64,000 bases of DNA from Streptomyces olindensis (GTDB taxonomy: Bacteria > Actinomycetota > Actinomycetes > Streptomycetales > Streptomycetaceae): NCBI GenBank assembly GCA_000696115.1, contig JJOH01000009.1, positions 62,001 to 126,000 on the forward strand, read 5' to 3'. The first letter of the stretch is position 1; each line of letters starts with the position of its first letter. Below are positions 26,097-34,319 of this stretch, piece after piece. Both the position numbers and the translations under genes were made by a program. Below the pieces are notes generated by a model. That model worked only from the letters and a program-made list of their open reading frames with translations, was not told the DNA's origin and did no database searches.

Positions 26097-26678
26097 ATGC
26101 CCTTCCTCATCGGCCCGGTCCTGACCGCCGGGGCCCTCACCCACCGTCCGCAGCCCGCCCTCCCCGCCGACGGCGGACTCCTCCTGCGCCCCTGGCGGGC
26201 CGGGGACGCGCCCGCGGTGTACCAGGTCTTCCAGGACCCCGTGATGCACCAGTGGCATGCCCGGGCCGCCGACTCCGAGGAGGAGGTCGCCGGCTGGATC
26301 CGGGACTGGCACCAGGCGTGGGAGGAGGAACGGGAGGCGCAGTGGGCCGTCGTCGACGCGGGATCCGGTGCGCTGCTGGGCCGGGTCGCGCTGCGCGAGA
26401 TACGGCTGGACGACGGGACGGCGGAGGTGGCCTACTGGACCGTCCCGGAGGCACGGGGCCGGGGCGTCGCCGCCCGGGCCACGACCGCGCTCACCCGCTG
26501 GGCCCTCGACGAGGTCGGCTTCCACCGGCTGGAGCTGCTGCACGCCGTGCGCAACGAGGCGTCCTGCCGTGTCGCCACAAGCACCGGCTACGCCCTGGAG
26601 GGCACGAAGCGCAGCGCCGCGCTGCAGCCGGACGGCTGGCACGATATGCATCTCCACGCCCGCGTGCGAGGGCACTGA
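26097..26678 (+). CDS. GNAT-family acetyltransferase (RimJ/RimL type)
   Basis: 193 residues. Acetyl-CoA-dependent N-acetyltransferase of the RimJ/RimL-like subgroup: LLLRPWRAGDAPAVYQVFQDP opening, VAYWTVPEARGRGVAARATTALTRWAL acetyl-CoA loop, and FHRLELLHAVRNEASCRVATSTGYALEG closing motif. Substrate unknown (ribosomal protein, antibiotic or small amine). Divergent from the RluA-type gene; probably leaderless. Confidence 0.85.
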   Translation: MPFLIGPVLTAGALTHRPQPALPADGGLLLRPWRAGDAPAVYQVFQDPVMHQWHARAADSEEEVAGWIRDWHQAWEEEREAQWAVVDAGSGALLGRVALREIRLDDGTAEVAYWTVPEARGRGVAARATTALTRWALDEVGFHRLELLHAVRNEASCRVATSTGYALEGTKRSAALQPDGWHDMHLHARVRGH

Positions 26679-26700
26679 GCCGCCCCGGGCGGGCCCGAGC

Positions 26701-26880
26701 TTCCTGGTGGGCTCGTGCCTCCTGGTGGGCTCGTGCGCCCGGCAGGCCCTGCCTCCCGGAGGGCCCATGTCTCCCGGCCCGGTAACGCTCTTGGCCCTCC
26801 CGGCGGGTCCCTGCCTTCCGGCAGGACTCATGCTCCCGCCCGGCTCATGTCTCCCGCCCTCGGCCCAGGCCTCCCGGCAC
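26701..26880. repeat. Degenerate tandem repeat, unit about 18 bases
   Basis: Ten or so imperfect units between the convergent GNAT and siderophore-reductase genes. The first two (26701-26718, 26719-26736) differ by one base; later units keep the pattern CTCCCGG-n-GGGCTCATG with length changes (16-28 bases). Several units are palindromic at CTCCCGGAGGG. Not convincingly coding on either strand. Confidence 0.6.
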
Positions 26881-26899
26881 TTGCCTGGCGGTCCCTGCC

Positions 26900-27745
26900 T
26901 CACGCGGCCGACGTGCTGCTCTCCTGCTCCGCCTCGATGCGCGCGTTCCACTCCCGCTTGGAGGCCTGCCAGCCGTCCTCGTCGTGGCCGCGCCGCCAGT
27001 AGCCGGAGATCGACAGGTCCTCGCGCGGGACCTGACGCTCGACCCGGAGCAGATGGCGCAGCTGCTTCACGAAATGCGCCTCGCCGTGCACGAAGGCATG
27101 CACCCGGCCCTCGGGGAACTCCAGGTTCCGCACGGCCTCGACCAGCGCCTCGCCCAGGGGCCGGTCACCGCGGTGCAGCCAGACGACCTCCACGTCCGAG
27201 TCGATCTTCTGCTCCTCCTCGGGGCCGGAGACCTCCACGAAGGCGTATGCCCGGGTCCCGCGCGGCAGGGCCTCCAGGGCGCAGGCGATCGCGGGCAGGG
27301 CGCTCTCGTCGCCGACGAGCAGATGCCAGTCCGCCTCCGGGTCGGGCGCGTACGCCCCGCCGGGACCCATGAACCGCACGGTCTCGCCCGGCTGGACGCG
27401 CGCGGCCCAGGGGCCGGCCAGGCCCTCGTCGCCGTGGATGACGAAGTCCAGGGTCAGTTCGCGGTGTTCCGGGTCCCACTGGCGCACCGTGTACGTCCGG
27501 GTCACCGGCCACTGCGCGCGGGGCAGCTCCTCGCGGATGCGCTGCAGGTCGAAGGGCTCCGGGTACGTCACGTCCCCGGGCGCGAACAGCAGCTTCACAT
27601 AGTGGTCGGTGCAGGTGTCCGCGGCGAAGTCGGCGAGGCCCTCACCACCGAGCACCACACGCTGCATGTGCGGAGTCAGCCGCTCGGTGCGGACGACCTG
27701 AGCGGAGTGCGGCGTGCGCGGCTGGCGTCCCGGTCGCTCTGCCAT
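26900..27745 (-). CDS. Siderophore-interacting protein (FAD-dependent ferric reductase)
   Basis: 281 residues from ATG 27745, preceded by GGGAGGTCCTC; a longer reading from 27766 lacks a ribosome site. Flavodoxin-reductase-like fold that reduces ferric siderophores in the cytosol: FAD motif RTYTVRQWD, LGDE-like LLVGDESALPAIA, and the C-terminal FVHGEA ... GYWRRGHDEDGW typical of the ViuB/SIP family. An iron box lies in the promoter, so expression is probably repressed by an IdeR/DmdR regulator when iron is plentiful. Confidence 0.92.
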   Translation of the reverse strand: MAERPGRQPRTPHSAQVVRTERLTPHMQRVVLGGEGLADFAADTCTDHYVKLLFAPGDVTYPEPFDLQRIREELPRAQWPVTRTYTVRQWDPEHRELTLDFVIHGDEGLAGPWAARVQPGETVRFMGPGGAYAPDPEADWHLLVGDESALPAIACALEALPRGTRAYAFVEVSGPEEEQKIDSDVEVVWLHRGDRPLGEALVEAVRNLEFPEGRVHAFVHGEAHFVKQLRHLLRVERQVPREDLSISGYWRRGHDEDGWQASKREWNARIEAEQESSTSAA

Positions 27746-27763
27746 GAGGACCTCCCTGTATCG

Positions 27764-27782
27764 CATAGTTAGGGTTACCTAA
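27764..27782 (-). promoter_or_regulatory. Iron box (DmdR/IdeR-type operator)
   Basis: On the minus strand TTAGGTAACCCTAACTATG matches the iron-box consensus TWAGGTWAGSCTWACCTWA at 15 of 19 positions. It lies 19 bases upstream of the siderophore-interacting protein start, where a repressor would block transcription. Confidence 0.7.
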
Positions 27783-27796
27783 GTTAGCACCTCGCT

Positions 27797-27837
27797 CGCG
27801 ATTCACACCTCTCGTCGCCCGCGATTCACACCTCTCG
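27797..27837. repeat. Perfect 18-bp direct repeat upstream of the iron-regulated gene
   Basis: CGCGATTCACACCTCTCG occurs twice (27797-27814 and 27820-27837), with a 23-base period. Located just beyond the iron box and between the starts of the siderophore gene and the exonuclease stop. Could be an activator site or a duplication. Confidence 0.6.
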
Positions 27838-27871
27838 GACGCGAAGGTCACGCCGCACTCTCACCAACGGG

Positions 27872-28804
27872 TCAGGCCCGGAGCGTCGCCAGCAGGCGCT
27901 CCAGTGACCCGCCCAGACCCCAGCGGGCCGCCAGCGCCTCCAGGGCCGCCGGGTCGCGCGGCGCCCGCGGCAGCGCGGTGACGACGTCCGGGAGCGGTAC
28001 GTCGTCCGCGACCCGGACCACCTTCGGCGCGACCGCGAGGTACGGGCGCGATTCGTCCAGCCGCCTGCGCTGCGTCGGCGTCAGCTTCGACCGCCGGTCC
28101 TCGACCGCCGCCAGGATCCCGGCCAGGTCCCCGAACTCGGCCAGCAGCTTGGCGGCCGTCTTCTCCCCGATGCCCGGCACGCCCGGCAGGCCGTCGCTGG
28201 GATCGCCGCGCAGCAGGGCCAGATCCGCGTACCCGCTCCCGTCGACCCCATACTTCTCGCGCAGCACGGCCTCATCGGTGTGCTGCAGCGTGCCCACGCC
28301 CTTCAGCGGATACAGCACGCGCACCCCGCGCGCGTCGTCCACCAGCTGGTACAGGTCGCGGTCGCCCGTGACGATGTCGACCGGGCCCTTCGCCCGCGCG
28401 GTGAACGTGCCGATCACGTCGTCCGCCTCGTACCCCGCGACGCCCACGCGCGCGATGCCCACCGCGTCCAGCACCGCCTCGATGACCGGCACCTGCGGCG
28501 ACAGCGTGTCGGGCACCTCCTCCTCGTCCGGGCCGGCCGCGTGCTCCTCGGCGACGCGGTGCGCCTTGTACGAGGGGATCAGCTCCACCCGCCAGTGCGG
28601 ACGCCAGTCGGCGTCCATGCACGCCACGAGATGGTCCGGCCGGTGGTCCCTGACCAGGCGGTCGATGAAGTCGAGCAGGCCGCGCACGGCGTTCACCGGG
28701 GTGCCGTCCGGTGCCCTGACCGACTCGGGGACGCCGAAGTAGGCGCGGAAGTACAGGGAAGCGGTGTCGAGGAGCATCAGTCGTCCGGTCACGCCCCGCA
28801 TCAT
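27872..28804 (-). CDS. 5'-3' exonuclease (FEN/Pol I N-terminal-like)
   Basis: 310 residues from ATG 28804 (a second ATG at 28801 and a GTG at 28789 are also possible). Flap-endonuclease fold: LMLLDTASLYFRAYFG, DADWRPHWR, YEADDVIGTFT, VTGDRDLYQLV with acidic metal ligands, and the helix-3-turn-helix GDPSDGLPGVPGIGEKTAAKLL that binds DNA. It is a stand-alone 5' nuclease rather than part of DNA polymerase I. Probable role in Okazaki-fragment or repair processing. Confidence 0.9.
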   Translation of the reverse strand: MMRGVTGRLMLLDTASLYFRAYFGVPESVRAPDGTPVNAVRGLLDFIDRLVRDHRPDHLVACMDADWRPHWRVELIPSYKAHRVAEEHAAGPDEEEVPDTLSPQVPVIEAVLDAVGIARVGVAGYEADDVIGTFTARAKGPVDIVTGDRDLYQLVDDARGVRVLYPLKGVGTLQHTDEAVLREKYGVDGSGYADLALLRGDPSDGLPGVPGIGEKTAAKLLAEFGDLAGILAAVEDRRSKLTPTQRRRLDESRPYLAVAPKVVRVADDVPLPDVVTALPRAPRDPAALEALAARWGLGGSLERLLATLRA

Positions 28805-28998
28805 GCCGCACGGCACTGACAGCCGGTCGCTCCGCGCAACGCGTTGTGGTGTGCGCGTTCTGTGTGAAGCTCCCCACGTCCGGGTTTGGTTTTCGGCCAC
28901 CGGGTAGGCGCCGCCCCGGAGCGAGGTCGGTTGCGCATTTCAACTGTTTTGCGCCCCGGCCTCGCCGCGTTCTCGTCGTCGTCGAAACAGAGGTGCAC

Positions 28999-30090
28999 GT
29001 GTCAGCGACCCTTGAGGCAGAGAGCCTGTACAAAGTGTTCGGCAGGAGACCGGACCAGGCGGTCGAGCGGCTCCGGAACGGAGCCGACCGGGAGGAACTG
29101 CGCGCCGAGGGCACGACCGCCGCCGTGATCGACGCTTCCTTCACCGTGGAGCCCGGCCAGATCTTCGTCGTCATGGGCCTGTCCGGCTCCGGCAAGTCCA
29201 CCCTGCTGCGCATGCTGAACGGCCTGCTCGAACCGACCGCGGGACACGTGCGCTTCGACGGCCAGGGCCTGACCGCGCTCGGCGACCGCGAACTCCGCCA
29301 GGTCCGCTCCCGGAAGATCAGCATGGTGTTCCAGCACTTTGCGCTCTTCCCGCACCGCAGCGTGCGCGAGAACGCCGCCTACGGTCTGGAAGTGCAGGGC
29401 GTGCCCCGCGCCGAGCGCGCACGCCGCGCCGACGAGGCGCTCGCCCTGTGCGGCCTGGCCGGCTGGGAGAAGTCCTGGCCCGACGAGCTGTCCGGCGGCA
29501 TGCAGCAGCGCGTCGGCCTCGCCCGGGCGCTGGCCACCGACGCCGACCTGCTGCTGATGGACGAGTCCTTCAGCGCCCTGGACCCGCTGATCCGCCGCGA
29601 CATGCAGGACCAGCTGCTGGAACTCCAGCAGAAGCTCAAGAAGACGATCGTCTTCATCACGCACGACCTGAACGAGGCCATGCGCCTGGGCGACCGCATC
29701 GCCGTCATGCGTGACGGCCGCATCGTCCAGAACGGCACCGCCCAGGACATCCTGCTGCGGCCGGAGAACGACTACGTCGCCTCCTTCACCCAGGACGTCG
29801 ACCGCTCCCGCGTCCTGACCGCCGGTGAGCTCATGGACACCTCGGTCACCGCCGACGACCCCGGCTGCCACTGCGAGACCGCCACGCCCGACACCCCCTT
29901 CACGGAGCTCTGCGCCATCAGCGCCCGGCTCTCGCATCCGGTCTCGGTCGTCGACGAGGACAACAGGCAGATCGGCGTCGTGCCCCGGCAGCGCCTGGTC
30001 CGTTTCCTCGGCGACGTGCAGGACACGGACACGCAGCCCTGCGACTCCCCGCGCGACAAGGGCGGAGAGAAGGTGATCGCCCGTGCCTAG
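28999..30090 (+). CDS. Glycine betaine/proline ABC transporter ATPase
   Basis: 363 residues from GTG 28999 (ACAGAGGTGCAC upstream). ATPase of an OpuA/ProU-type osmoprotectant importer: Walker A GLSGSGKST, signature LSGGMQQRVGLARALA, Walker B LLLMDESFSALD, switch His in ITHDLNEAM. C-terminal 85 residues resemble a partial CBS-like regulatory region, which in OpuA senses ionic strength. Overlaps the permease gene by 8 bases, so they are coupled. The 195-base gap upstream holds no gene. Confidence 0.93.
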   Translation: MSATLEAESLYKVFGRRPDQAVERLRNGADREELRAEGTTAAVIDASFTVEPGQIFVVMGLSGSGKSTLLRMLNGLLEPTAGHVRFDGQGLTALGDRELRQVRSRKISMVFQHFALFPHRSVRENAAYGLEVQGVPRAERARRADEALALCGLAGWEKSWPDELSGGMQQRVGLARALATDADLLLMDESFSALDPLIRRDMQDQLLELQQKLKKTIVFITHDLNEAMRLGDRIAVMRDGRIVQNGTAQDILLRPENDYVASFTQDVDRSRVLTAGELMDTSVTADDPGCHCETATPDTPFTELCAISARLSHPVSVVDEDNRQIGVVPRQRLVRFLGDVQDTDTQPCDSPRDKGGEKVIARA

Positions 30091-32701
30091 GATTCAGCTC
30101 GGCACCTGGGTCAACGACGCGGTCGACTGGCTCACCACCCACATGGCGTGGCTGTTCGACTTCTGCAAGACCGTCTTCCTCGGCCTCTACGACGGCATCA
30201 ACGCCGTCCTCCAGGCCCCCGAACCACTGCTCCTCGCGGGCATCTTCGCCGTGATCGCCTTCTGGCTGCGCGGCACCCTCGCCGGTGTCCTCGCCTTCGC
30301 CGGATTCGCGTTCATCGACTCCCTCGAACTGTGGGAGAACGCGATGATCACCCTGGCGCTCGTCCTCGTGGCGACCGTCATCGCCCTGGTGATCGCCCTG
30401 CCCGTGGGCATCTGGGCGGCCCGCTCCGACCGTGTCAGCGGACTGGTCCGGCCCGTGCTGGACTTCATGCAGACGCTGCCCGCGATGATCTACCTCATCC
30501 CGGCGATCCTCTTCTTCGGCACCGGCGCCCCCGCGGGCATCGTCGCCACCCTGATCTTCGCGCTCGCCCCGGGCGTGCGCATGACCGAGCTGGGCATCCG
30601 GCAGGTCGACAAGGAACTCGTGGAAGCGGCCGACGCGTTCGGCACGACGCCCCGCAACACCCTGCTGCGCGTCCAGCTCCCCCTGGCCCTGCCCACGGTC
30701 ATGGCCGGCGTCAACCAGGTCATCATGCTCGGCCTGTCCATGGCCGCGATCGCCGGCATGGTCGGCACCGGCGGCCTCGGCGGCGACGTCAACGAGGCCA
30801 TCGGCCAGCTCAACGTGGGCCTCGGCTCCGAGGCCGGCGTGGCCATCGTGATCCTCGCGATCTACCTCGACCGCATGACCAGCGCGCTGGGCACCCAGGT
30901 CTCCCCGCTCGGCCGCCGCGCCGCCGCCAAGCTGCGCGCCGCCCAGGGGCTGAGGATCTGGTCGTACCGGCCTCGCCCGGCCGTCGCCGTGATCGGCGTC
31001 GTCGTCCTCGCGCTCGCCGCGGGCGGCATGGGCGTCCTCGGCGGCAGCGGCACCGGCGCCACGGCCGCCGCCGGCGGCAAGGACGTCGGCCAGGGCAAGA
31101 AGATCAGCATCGGCTACATCCCCTGGGACGAGGGCGTCGCCTCCACCTTCCTCTGGAAGGAGGTCCTGGAGCAGCGCGGCTACCAGGTCGAGGCCAAGCA
31201 GTTCGACGCGGGCCCGCTGTACACCTCCCTCGCCCAGGGCGACGTCGACTTCCAGACGGACGCCTGGCTGCCCACCACCCACGCCCAGTACTGGAAGAAG
31301 TACGGCAAGCAGCTCGACGACCTCGGCGCCTGGTACGACAAGACGTCCCTGGAGCTCTCCGTGCCCTCCTACATGAAGGGCATCGACTCCCTGGCGGACC
31401 TCAAGGGCAAGGCCTCCGAGTTCGGCGGCGGGATCACCGGCATCGAGTCCAGCGCCGGCGAGATGGCCCTGCTCAAGAGCAAGGTCCTCAAGGAGTACGG
31501 CCTGGACAAGGAGTACCAGGTCGTCGACAGCTCCACGCCGGCGATGCTGGCCGAGCTGAAGCGCGCCTACGCCCAGAAGAAGCCGATCGTCGTCACGCTC
31601 TGGTCGCCGCACTGGGCGTACAACGACTACGACCTCAGGAAGCTCAAGGACACGAAGGGCGCCTGGGGCGAGGGCGACGGCGTGCACACCCTGTCCCGCA
31701 AGGGCTTCGCCGACGACGACCCGACGGTCGCCGAGTGGCTGAAGAAGTTCAGGATGAGCGAGAAGGAGCTCACCAGCCTCGAAGCCGAGATCAACAAGGC
31801 GGGCAAGGGCAACCAGCAGGAGGCCGTGCGCGCCTGGCTCAAGCAGCACCCCGGCTTCGCCGACAGGATGGCCCCGGTGAAGAACGCCGGGGGCGGCACC
31901 CCCGCCGAGGCGAAGCGGCCCCTGGACGTGGCGTGGTTCCCCTGGGACGAGGACATCGCCGTCACCTACCTGTGGAAGAACGTGCTGGAGCGGCGCGGCT
32001 ACAAGCTGAACCTCAAGCAGATGGACGTCGGCCCCGTCTACACGGGCCTGGCCTCGGGCGATCTCGACCTCAACTTCGACGCCTGGCTGCCCTACGCCCA
32101 GAAGAACTACTGGGACAAGAACAAGGACCGCCTCAAGGACCTCGGCACCTGGTACGAACCGACCTCCCTGGAGATCGCCGTACCGTCCTACGTGAAGGGC
32201 GTCGACTCCCTGGAGGACCTCAAGGGCAAGGCCGGCACCTTCAAGGGGAAGATCATCGGCATCGAGCCCGGCACCGGCGAGATGGACCTGGCGAAGAACA
32301 AGGTCCTGCCCGCCTACGGCCTGGACAAGGAGTACGAGGTCGTCGACGGCTCCACCCCGGCCATGCTGGCCGAGCTGAAGCGCGCCTACGCCAAGAAGGA
32401 GCCGATCGCCGTCACCCTCTGGTCGCCGCACTGGGCGTACAGCGACTACGAGCTGACCAAGCTGAAGGACCCCAAGAAGGCCTTCGGCGAGGGCAACACG
32501 ATCCGCACCATCTCCAACGAGAAGTTCCCCGAGCAGTACCCGCAGCTCACGAAGTGGATCAAGAACTTCAGGATGAGCGAGGACGAGCTCGGCTCCCTGG
32601 AGAGCGAGATCAAGGACCGCGGGCAGGGCCATGAGGAGGAGGCCGTCGCCGCCTGGCTCGAGGAGCATCCGGACGTGGTGAACCGGATGACTCCGCAGTA
32701 G
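30083..32701 (+). CDS. Glycine betaine/proline permease fused to two substrate-binding domains
   Basis: 872 residues. Residues 1-325: permease with about seven membrane helices and the EAA-type loop (ELVEAADAFGTTPRNTLLRVQLPLALPTVMAG). A further helix (about 312-332) leads to an external part with two homologous OpuAC-type binding domains, about 340-605 and 625-872. Each has IGYIPWDEGVAST / VAWFPWDEDIAVT, AWLP, STPAMLAELKRAYA and LWSPHWAY motifs, i.e. the Trp residues that cage quaternary amines. One fused domain is known for OpuA; two in tandem are unusual. Domain duplication could raise capture efficiency or widen specificity. Confidence 0.92.
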   Translation: MPRIQLGTWVNDAVDWLTTHMAWLFDFCKTVFLGLYDGINAVLQAPEPLLLAGIFAVIAFWLRGTLAGVLAFAGFAFIDSLELWENAMITLALVLVATVIALVIALPVGIWAARSDRVSGLVRPVLDFMQTLPAMIYLIPAILFFGTGAPAGIVATLIFALAPGVRMTELGIRQVDKELVEAADAFGTTPRNTLLRVQLPLALPTVMAGVNQVIMLGLSMAAIAGMVGTGGLGGDVNEAIGQLNVGLGSEAGVAIVILAIYLDRMTSALGTQVSPLGRRAAAKLRAAQGLRIWSYRPRPAVAVIGVVVLALAAGGMGVLGGSGTGATAAAGGKDVGQGKKISIGYIPWDEGVASTFLWKEVLEQRGYQVEAKQFDAGPLYTSLAQGDVDFQTDAWLPTTHAQYWKKYGKQLDDLGAWYDKTSLELSVPSYMKGIDSLADLKGKASEFGGGITGIESSAGEMALLKSKVLKEYGLDKEYQVVDSSTPAMLAELKRAYAQKKPIVVTLWSPHWAYNDYDLRKLKDTKGAWGEGDGVHTLSRKGFADDDPTVAEWLKKFRMSEKELTSLEAEINKAGKGNQQEAVRAWLKQHPGFADRMAPVKNAGGGTPAEAKRPLDVAWFPWDEDIAVTYLWKNVLERRGYKLNLKQMDVGPVYTGLASGDLDLNFDAWLPYAQKNYWDKNKDRLKDLGTWYEPTSLEIAVPSYVKGVDSLEDLKGKAGTFKGKIIGIEPGTGEMDLAKNKVLPAYGLDKEYEVVDGSTPAMLAELKRAYAKKEPIAVTLWSPHWAYSDYELTKLKDPKKAFGEGNTIRTISNEKFPEQYPQLTKWIKNFRMSEDELGSLESEIKDRGQGHEEEAVAAWLEEHPDVVNRMTPQ

Positions 32702-32712
32702 GGTTCGGGGGT

Positions 32713-32736
32713 GGGACGCGCGACACGCCGCGTCCC
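32713..32736 (+). terminator. Terminator after the ABC operon
   Basis: GGGACGCG (32713-32720) pairs with CGCGTCCC (32729-32736). The rest of the gap to 33033 shows no gene; TAGGGT near 32947 may be a -10 element for the next regulator. Confidence 0.55.
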
Positions 32737-33033
32737 GCCCCGCACCCCGTTCCCACGAGCGGGATCCGGACAACCACAGAGCGCTACGCCACCCCCCGGA
32801 CCCCCGCTGCCTCCCTGTTCCGTCCACGGGAGGAATCCCCGCCCGCCCCTGGGCACGGCGGATCCCCTGGCGCGAACTGTGAGGTCCCGCGTCACCTCGT
32901 ATGACGTCGATGTGACGGGCGCATGAAACGGTTTGCCGAACATGCGTAGGGTGCAGACAACTCAACACGAGGAGTGCGCCGGGACACCGGCGCGCAGGGA
33001 GCGGATCGACGGGCGAAGGAGGGAACCGGAGCG

Positions 33034-33603
33034 ATGGGCGACCACAAGGAGCAGCCCCTGCGGGTGGGCGCGGCCGTGCGCCGACGGCGCCGCGCGCTGG
33101 AGCTCACGCTCGCCGTCGTGGCCGAGCGCAGCGGCCTGTCGGTCCCGTTCCTGAGCCAGGTCGAGAACGACCGGGCGCGGCCCAGCCGAAGCTCCCTGGA
33201 GAAGGTCGCCGACGCCCTGCGCACCACCGCCGTGGAGCTCCTCGCCGCCGCGGACCCGGCGTGCAGCGTGGACGTCGTCCGCGCCGACGACACCGAGCCG
33301 CTGCCCCGGCCCCGGGCTCGTTCCCTGGTGCGCGGCCACCACCAGATGCACGCCTCCGAGTTCACCGGCGACCACGACGCGGGCCGTGAATTCCAGTACC
33401 GCAACGACCAGTTGATGTACGTCGCCGACGGCGCGGTGGAGATCGAGGCGGAGGGCCGCGCCTACCGCCTCGGCCGCGGTGACACGCTGTACCTCACCGG
33501 CGGTGTGCGGCACCGCTGGCGGGCGGCGGAGTCGGACACCCGGGTGATCGTCGTCGCCGTCGCGGAGCACATCGAGGCGGTCCGGGACCGGCCACGCCGG
33601 TGA
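33034..33603 (+). CDS. Xre-cupin transcriptional regulator
   Basis: 189 residues from ATG 33034. N-terminal Cro/C1 helix-turn-helix (VGAAVRRRRRALELTLAVVAERSGLSVPFLSQVENDRARPS) and C-terminal cupin (HQMHASEFTGDHDAGREF ... DGAVEIEAEGRAYRLGRGDTLYLTGGVRHRW). Family members sense small metabolites. The stop overlaps the next gene in GTGA, so the BtuF-like protein is cotranslated with it. Confidence 0.88.
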   Translation: MGDHKEQPLRVGAAVRRRRRALELTLAVVAERSGLSVPFLSQVENDRARPSRSSLEKVADALRTTAVELLAAADPACSVDVVRADDTEPLPRPRARSLVRGHHQMHASEFTGDHDAGREFQYRNDQLMYVADGAVEIEAEGRAYRLGRGDTLYLTGGVRHRWRAAESDTRVIVVAVAEHIEAVRDRPRR

Positions 33604-34319
33604 GGGTGGTCTCCCTCGTCCCCTCGTTGACGGAGGCCGTGGCCCGCTCGGCGCCCGGCACGCTCGTCGGCGTCACCGACTGGTGCACCCACCCGCCCGG
33701 CCTGGACGCCGTACGCGTCGGCGGGACGAAGAACCCGCGGACCGACCGGATCCTCTCCCTCGCCCCCGACCTGGTCATCGCGAACGAGGAGGAGAACCGC
33801 GCCCCCGACCTGGCGGCCCTGCGCGCGGCGGGCGTGGAGGTCCTGGTGACGGAGGTCCGCGACGTGCCGCAGGCCTTCCGGGAACTGGCCCGGGTCCTGG
33901 ACGCCTGCGGGGTGACGGCCCGGCCGCGCTGGCTGGACGAGGCCGAGGACACCTGGTCGTCCCTGCCCCGGCCGGCCGTACGCCTGACGGCGGTCGTGCC
34001 GATCTGGCGGCGCCCGTGGATGGTCCTGGGCCGTGACACCTTCGCCGGCGACGTCCTGGCCCGCCTCGGTGTCGACCACGTGCACGCGGAGCACTCCGAC
34101 CGCTACCCCCGCGTTCCGCTGGACGAACTCCGCGCCTGCGCACCCGATGTGGTGGTCCTCCCCGACGAGCCGTACCGCTTCACCGCCGACGACGGACCGG
34201 AGGCGTTCCCGGGCCTGCCCTGCGCGCTCGTCAGCGGACGGCACCTGACGTGGTACGGGCCGTCGCTGGCCGAGGCGCCACGGGTACTGGGCCGGGCCCT
34301 GCGAGCAGCTCGCCCCTGA
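33600..34319 (+). CDS. Helical-backbone metal receptor (BtuF-like) domain protein, no signal peptide
   Basis: 239 residues from GTG 33600, coupled to the Xre-cupin gene. Whole length is a vitamin B12/ferric-siderophore-type binding fold (RVVSLVPSLTEAV ... VGVTDWCTHPP ... LAPDLVIANEEENR ... CAPDVVVLPDEPYRF). Unlike true periplasmic binding proteins it has no signal or lipobox, so it is likely cytosolic, perhaps a ligand sensor working with the regulator upstream. The last 89 bases overlap the convergent transporter gene. Confidence 0.78.
   Translation: MRVVSLVPSLTEAVARSAPGTLVGVTDWCTHPPGLDAVRVGGTKNPRTDRILSLAPDLVIANEEENRAPDLAALRAAGVEVLVTEVRDVPQAFRELARVLDACGVTARPRWLDEAEDTWSSLPRPAVRLTAVVPIWRRPWMVLGRDTFAGDVLARLGVDHVHAEHSDRYPRVPLDELRACAPDVVVLPDEPYRFTADDGPEAFPGLPCALVSGRHLTWYGPSLAEAPRVLGRALRAARP

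Noticed and set aside
28805..28998. Riboswitch upstream of the osmoprotectant transporter (e.g. c-di-AMP type)
   Set aside because: The 194-base gap is too short and no known conserved core could be recognised.
29918..32968. 1016-residue minus-strand open frame across the ABC operon
   Set aside because: Antisense shadow; composition is repetitive and no motif is recognisable.
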